A DNA stretch of 64,000 nucleotides from Paenibacillus sp. FSL H8-0332. Lineage in GTDB: Bacteria; Bacillota; Bacilli; Paenibacillales; Paenibacillaceae. Below the pieces are notes generated by a model, which did no database searches, was not told the origin of the DNA, and saw only the letters and a list, made by a program, of their open reading frames with translations. The DNA lies in contig NZ_CP150145.1 in assembly GCF_037963835.1 (NCBI RefSeq), positions 3,472,001 through 3,536,000 on the forward strand, written 5' to 3'. The position numbers and the translations under genes were made by a program. The first letter of the stretch is position 1, and each line of letters opens with the position of its first letter. Below, piece by piece: positions 60,571 to 64,000 of this stretch.

Positions 60571-61514
60571 GCAGGGGTATTCCCTCCAAACTTTAATCGT
60601 GGATTCAGTGCCAGATTGAACATATCTGCAAATATATTGCTGATGACAAAAATAACTGCAATGACCAGCACACATCCGTTAACAGTCGGTAAATCCCGGG
60701 CAATAATGGCATTTACCAAATGCGTACCTATTCCCTGCCAGGAAAAAATGCTCTCGACCACCGCGCTGCCCACAACCATATAACCAAGGTATTGGCTGAA
60801 TAATGTAATCAGCGGAGGCAGAGAATTCTTCAGCACATGTTTCCACATAATGGTCCGCATGTTAAGTCCTCTGGCCTTGGCATACAGGACGTAATCCTTA
60901 TTGAGATTAGACAGAAGAGTGGCCCTGAACAATCGGATGGTGGAAGCAGCAATCGGCAAAGCAAGCGACAAAGAGGGGAGAATGAAGCTTCTGATACTCC
61001 CGGATTCTACCACGCTGAAAATAGGAAATGTAACAGCAAATATAAGCAATAGTAAGAAGCCCAGCCAAAAGCTCGGCAGTGAAATACCTAGAATGGTAAA
61101 ACCGCTAATCAGATGATCCCAAAAGCTGTTTTTTCTCAGAGCACCCAAAATACTGACCGGGATCGTCAAAAGAATGACCCAGAACATGGATGCAGCAACT
61201 AGGCTCAATGTCATAGGCAATTTATCAGCGATATCGCTGCTGACTGCATTTCTGGTTAAGAGCGATTCTCCAAGGTCTCCTGTAAGGGAGTGGACCAGCC
61301 AATTCAGGTATTGCTGATATACAGGCTGATCGAGACCCATACCCTGACGAATGTCAGCGATTTGTACAGACGTTGGATTCAATAAGGTGCGCCGGGCGAA
61401 GGCTTCAGCAGGATCAACTGTCGAGAGTGCTGACATAAAGAAAGTGAGGACCGTTACACCGAACAACACAATAAGCAGTGAGGGAATACGTTTAAGCAAT
61501 GTGATAGCCATCAT
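60567..61514 (-). CDS. Importer permease (NikB type), first gene of the operon
   Basis: 315 aa from ATG 61514 (a second ATG follows). 'LLKRIPSLLIVLFGVTVLTFFMSALSTVDPAEAFARRTLLNPT' is the NikB/DppB start; EAA loop 'DYVLYAKARGLNMRTIMWKHVLKNSLPPLITLFSQYLGYMVVGSAVVESIFSWQGIG'. Ribosome site AGAAAGGTG. Behind the Zur-like promoter at 61566-61614. Confidence 0.92.
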   Translation of the reverse strand: MMAITLLKRIPSLLIVLFGVTVLTFFMSALSTVDPAEAFARRTLLNPTSVQIADIRQGMGLDQPVYQQYLNWLVHSLTGDLGESLLTRNAVSSDIADKLPMTLSLVAASMFWVILLTIPVSILGALRKNSFWDHLISGFTILGISLPSFWLGFLLLLIFAVTFPIFSVVESGSIRSFILPSLSLALPIAASTIRLFRATLLSNLNKDYVLYAKARGLNMRTIMWKHVLKNSLPPLITLFSQYLGYMVVGSAVVESIFSWQGIGTHLVNAIIARDLPTVNGCVLVIAVIFVISNIFADMFNLALNPRLKFGGNTPA

Positions 61515-61565
61515 TTACACCTTTCTTGAGAAGGATATTGGACAAAGAGTATACAACCCGCGATT

Positions 61566-61614
61566 AAATCGTAATCGTTACGTATTATTATATGGCAGCT
61601 ATCCTAGATAACAA
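61566..61614 (-). promoter_or_regulatory. Leftward promoter with Zur box
   Basis: On the minus strand TTGTTA (61614-61609), 16 nt, TATAAT (61592-61587). Directly after the -10 lies a Zur-type box at 61566-61586: on the plus strand AAATCGTAATC then GTTACGTATT, 17 of 20 matches to AAATCGTAATnATTACGATTT with one half (AAATCGTAAT) perfect. It should repress the importer when zinc is sufficient. Confidence 0.85.
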
Positions 61615-61698
61615 CCCTATTTACTGCCATGTTATCGTTTAATCCGTTTTTGGGTAAAAGCGATCCGGTTAGAGGCAGGAAGGACTATACCAAAAAGA

Positions 61699-61727
61699 TT
61701 GACAATGATAATAATTCTCATTACGAT
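61699..61727 (+). promoter_or_regulatory. Rightward promoter with Fur box
   Basis: TTGACA (61699-61704), 17 nt, TACGAT (61722-61727). The 15-mer TGATAATAATTCTCA at 61706-61720 fills the space between the hexamers and matches the Fur 7-1-7 consensus TGATAATnATTATCA at 13 of 14 positions. It should repress the AraC regulator when iron is sufficient. Confidence 0.85.
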
Positions 61728-61759
61728 TATATGATTAAGAAGCGATTGGGGAGAATTCA

Positions 61760-62749
61760 ATGAATAACTTGTCTGAGTGGTATGAAATTACAAATCTATA
61801 TTCTCCAATCTGTCCCCTCACTGAAGGATTAAATAGGTTATATAGCTATAGTCCCCTTATGCAGCAGAGGTTCAACGTTCCTGAGAATATCGGACAGGGC
61901 TTCTGGGAACGGATTAAGGTCAATTCTTCTATTGAAATAGTCTCCTGCGATATGTATGTGCATGAGCGCACCGAGATGAGCAGCAGAGATCAGGATAACA
62001 GCATGAAGTGGAGCTTCTGCCTTGGTGATCCCATTGATTGGACAGAAGAGGATTCGCGCACAACGTATACGTTAAACGGGGGACAAATGTCAATATTCGG
62101 GCATGAGCCCTCGACAAGCATGGGACGATATCATGCAGGGAGCCACATTCAAGGGATCACTGTGAAAATGTCTTCAAGCTTCGCTAAACGCCATGAGCTA
62201 CAGTCTATCATGCAAACAGTATACGGTGGTTCAGTCCAGCCATTTCAAATGTATCCGATGACCACAGCAGTGAACCGGATTCTAATAGACATTTCCAGCT
62301 GCGACTATGAGGAGGATATTAAACGAATCTATCTTGAAGGGAAGGTTCTGGAGTTAACTGCGGTTTGCTTACATGAAGCCGGCCGCTCTCAAACTGCCTC
62401 AGCTCAAATGTCCAGATCCGATATAGATGCTTTAATGCAGGCTAAGCAGATCCTGGACCAGAATTACCTGTCTGCACCAAGTCTTCAACAGCTCTCCAGA
62501 CAGATCTATCTGAATGAATTCAAACTAAAGAAGGGCTTCAAGCTGCTATTCGGCAGCTCCGTTCACGCTTATATCATTGAACGCAGACTTGATGCGGCTT
62601 ATCAACTTCTGGAGACGGCCGATTGTAATATAACAACAGCCGCTATGATGTGCGGATTTAAGAAGCCCAGCCACTTCACAGAGAAGTTCAAGCGGAAATA
62701 TGGTGTCACTCCCTCTCAATACTTCAAAAAAGGTAATTATCAGCAATGA
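61760..62749 (+). CDS. AraC-family regulator, siderophore-type (YbtA-like)
   Basis: 329 aa. The C-terminal AraC HTH pair covers about 225-325: 'IDALMQAKQILDQNYLSAPSLQQLSRQIYLNEFKLKKGFKLLFGSSVHAYIIERRLDAAYQLL' and 'ITTAAMMCGFKKPSHFTEKFKRKYGVTPSQYF'. The 220-residue N-terminal part is of the class that senses siderophores (YbtA, PchR). It has its own Fur-box promoter, is divergent from the Zur-controlled importer, and precedes a siderophore-type ABC transporter that it probably activates. ATG 61760 follows GGGGAGAATTC. Confidence 0.9.
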   Translation: MNNLSEWYEITNLYSPICPLTEGLNRLYSYSPLMQQRFNVPENIGQGFWERIKVNSSIEIVSCDMYVHERTEMSSRDQDNSMKWSFCLGDPIDWTEEDSRTTYTLNGGQMSIFGHEPSTSMGRYHAGSHIQGITVKMSSSFAKRHELQSIMQTVYGGSVQPFQMYPMTTAVNRILIDISSCDYEEDIKRIYLEGKVLELTAVCLHEAGRSQTASAQMSRSDIDALMQAKQILDQNYLSAPSLQQLSRQIYLNEFKLKKGFKLLFGSSVHAYIIERRLDAAYQLLETADCNITTAAMMCGFKKPSHFTEKFKRKYGVTPSQYFKKGNYQQ

Positions 62750-62873
62750 TCCTTTTAATACTATAAGTAATCCCGATTTGGGGTTTATGGCGCCCGGCTA
62801 TCATGAGAATATTCATAGGGGAGTGGAAAGAAGAGACTGACTATAAACTGTATAGAAGGCAAGGAGGTATTAC

Positions 62874-64000
62874 ATGAAACAAAAGTCGGAAATATCAGGA
62901 TTAATCAGCATTGCCGGCGAGAAAAAAGGTCTGCTTGTTACAGCAAGCTTCTTTTCTGTATTGTCGAGCTTTTTGCAGCTGGCACCTTTTGTTGCTGTCT
63001 ACAAGATTATCGAGGAACTGCTGATACATGCAGGACAGCCATCTGAAATAGATAAGGACTTGCTGCTTTTCTGGGGGGCGTTCGTATTTGTAGCGATGAT
63101 AGCTGCATTGCTCACTTTTTACATCAGCGGGATGAGCTCCCATATTGCAGCCTTTAATATTCTGTATACGCTGCGCGTCCGTCTCACTGACCACGCGGCG
63201 AAAGTTCCAATGGGCTATCATACCCAAACAGCGACAGGTGAACTCAAGAAAATTATCGAAGTCAGTGTAGAAAAGATCGAGAAATTTATTGCTCATCAGC
63301 TACCTGATTTAATCAGTGCCATTATTATACCGCTGCTGCTAACAGGTTACCTGTTCTGGCTGGATTGGCGTATGGCATTGGTGCTTCTGATTCCCATGAG
63401 CTTCGCCTTCTGGATGCAGGCACGCATGTTTGCCAGCGATGAGGGACGTACAGCCTATCGTGATTTTCAGTTTGCAGTGGAAGAGATGAATGCTACGGCA
63501 GTGGAATATGTCAGAGGCATGCCGGCTGTCAAAGTATTTGGTATCACTGCGGATTCCTTCTTGACCTTCAGGACAGCCGTGCATAGATATCGTGATATTT
63601 CACTAAGAATCACTGACCTGTGTAAGACCTCCTACAGTTTATTTTTTGTCACTGTCAGTTCGCTGTTTTCGTTTGTTGTACCCATAGGTTTACTGTTGGT
63701 CAGTCGCCACTCTGGTGAACAGGCATTTGCAATAACCTTTATCCTATTTCTGATTATTACGCCAAGTCTGTCAGCCCCGATGCTGAAGCTGCTGCATTTG
63801 GGCAGCGGACTCCGGGAGATCATTGAGGGCAATAAGCGGATCGAGGCTGTGTTCGCAGAAAAGATAGTGGCGGAACCGTTGGTACCTCTAATTCCTGATT
63901 CCTATGACATCTCCTTCGATCATGTCTCGTTTGCTTATGAACAGCAGGACAGCGAGAATTACAAGCCTGTCTTGAAGGACATCCAGTTCACAGCCAAATC
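62874..64000 (+). CDS. ABC transporter, fused TM-ATPase, siderophore type (partial, cut by window end)
   Basis: 375 codons visible from ATG 62874, preceded by AAGGAGG; no stop before the window edge. Six-TM exporter-fold domain ('LLVTASFFSVLSSFLQLAPFVAVYKII' to 'ITPSLSAPMLKLL') leads into the start of an ATPase domain ('DISFDHVSFAYEQQD...YKPVLKDIQF'). Size and setting, after a YbtA-like regulator with a Fur box, fit the YbtP/IrtA class, which import ferric siderophores despite the exporter fold; a second such gene often follows. A drug or lipid exporter cannot be excluded. An imperfect palindrome ATGAGAATATTCAT at 62803-62816 may be a regulator site. Confidence 0.9.
   Translation, partial: MKQKSEISGLISIAGEKKGLLVTASFFSVLSSFLQLAPFVAVYKIIEELLIHAGQPSEIDKDLLLFWGAFVFVAMIAALLTFYISGMSSHIAAFNILYTLRVRLTDHAAKVPMGYHTQTATGELKKIIEVSVEKIEKFIAHQLPDLISAIIIPLLLTGYLFWLDWRMALVLLIPMSFAFWMQARMFASDEGRTAYRDFQFAVEEMNATAVEYVRGMPAVKVFGITADSFLTFRTAVHRYRDISLRITDLCKTSYSLFFVTVSSLFSFVVPIGLLLVSRHSGEQAFAITFILFLIITPSLSAPMLKLLHLGSGLREIIEGNKRIEAVFAEKIVAEPLVPLIPDSYDISFDHVSFAYEQQDSENYKPVLKDIQFTAK

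Noticed and set aside
59746-60675. Longer N-terminus for the NikC-type permease (start at 60675)
   Set aside because: The extra 35 residues are Cys-rich and unlike the family, lie inside the upstream permease gene and lack a ribosome site; ATG 60570 gives the standard ATGA overlap.
1-64000. CRISPR arrays, tRNA, rRNA, prophage or integrase genes
   Set aside because: No regularly spaced repeats, no cloverleaf or rRNA-like sequence and no phage or recombinase protein were seen.

Overview
The window looks like a chromosomal segment of a Paenibacillus-like Firmicute. The evidence is strong AAGGAGG-type ribosome sites, frequent TTG and GTG starts, YesM/YesN-type two-component regulators, a T-box leader, sigma-A promoters, and PKS/NRPS and opine-metallophore genes typical of that genus. 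Base composition is moderate by eye, with AT-rich patches at the alanyl-tRNA synthetase gene and just before 25.7 kb. I saw no rRNA, tRNA, CRISPR array, transposase or phage gene.

Layout. (1) 1-10.9 kb: the downstream end of a PKS/NRPS cluster. A carrier-domain tail is cut by the window edge. It is followed by a 2,206-residue thiazole-forming subunit (KS, decayed AT, ACP, heterocyclisation, Cys-specific adenylation, inserted oxidase, PCP), then a stalk-domain secreted protein, a double VOC protein, a YoaP-like acetyltransferase and an amidase whose nucleophile Ser is Cys. (2) 10.9-14.9 kb: an operon with an MFS drug exporter, TetX-like flavin monooxygenase, TetR repressor and SRPBCC protein, behind a promoter covered by a palindromic operator. 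(3) 14.9-19.1 kb: a VOC protein, a histidine kinase/response regulator pair and a divergent M23 lipoprotein. (4) 19.1-21.4 kb: a T-box (specifier GCA) controlling a short, AT-rich alanyl-tRNA synthetase paralogue. (5) 21.4-25.0 kb: a GntR/YtrA-type operon with a membrane protein and a beta-lactamase-fold lipoprotein.

(6) 25.7-35.1 kb is the most unusual part. It holds a BtrH-fold protein without an obvious Cys, two free-standing acyl carrier proteins, a PIG-L deacetylase on the opposite strand, an ATP-grasp ligase, a GT-B glycosyltransferase, a radical SAM-SPASM enzyme, two tandem zinc-ribbon methyltransferases, a KAS III-like enzyme and a half-size Cys-less thiolase-fold partner. The parts resemble the carrier-protein side-chain machinery of butirosin (BtrH/I/J, plus BtrD/M/N-type enzymes), but no 2-deoxystreptamine genes are present. 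I infer an undescribed small-molecule pathway in which a carrier-bound amino acid is built up and transferred to a deacetylated amino-sugar.

(7) 35.2-37.3 kb: a DUF4259 protein, then an aldo/keto reductase and MerR regulator behind a 19-bp-spacer MerR-type promoter. (8) 37.4-46.8 kb: a glycan-use locus with a LacI regulator, YesN/YesM pair, sugar ABC importer and GH172 (DUF2961) enzyme.

(9) 46.8-64 kb: a metal-acquisition island. A complete staphylopine-type operon (cntKLM, cntABCDF, cntE) lies behind a promoter with a Zur-like box. A second Nik/Opp-type importer on the minus strand has its own Zur-like box. A divergent AraC regulator with a Fur box leads into a siderophore-type ABC transporter cut by the right edge. 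Zinc (Zur) and iron (Fur) control therefore appear to sit side by side.
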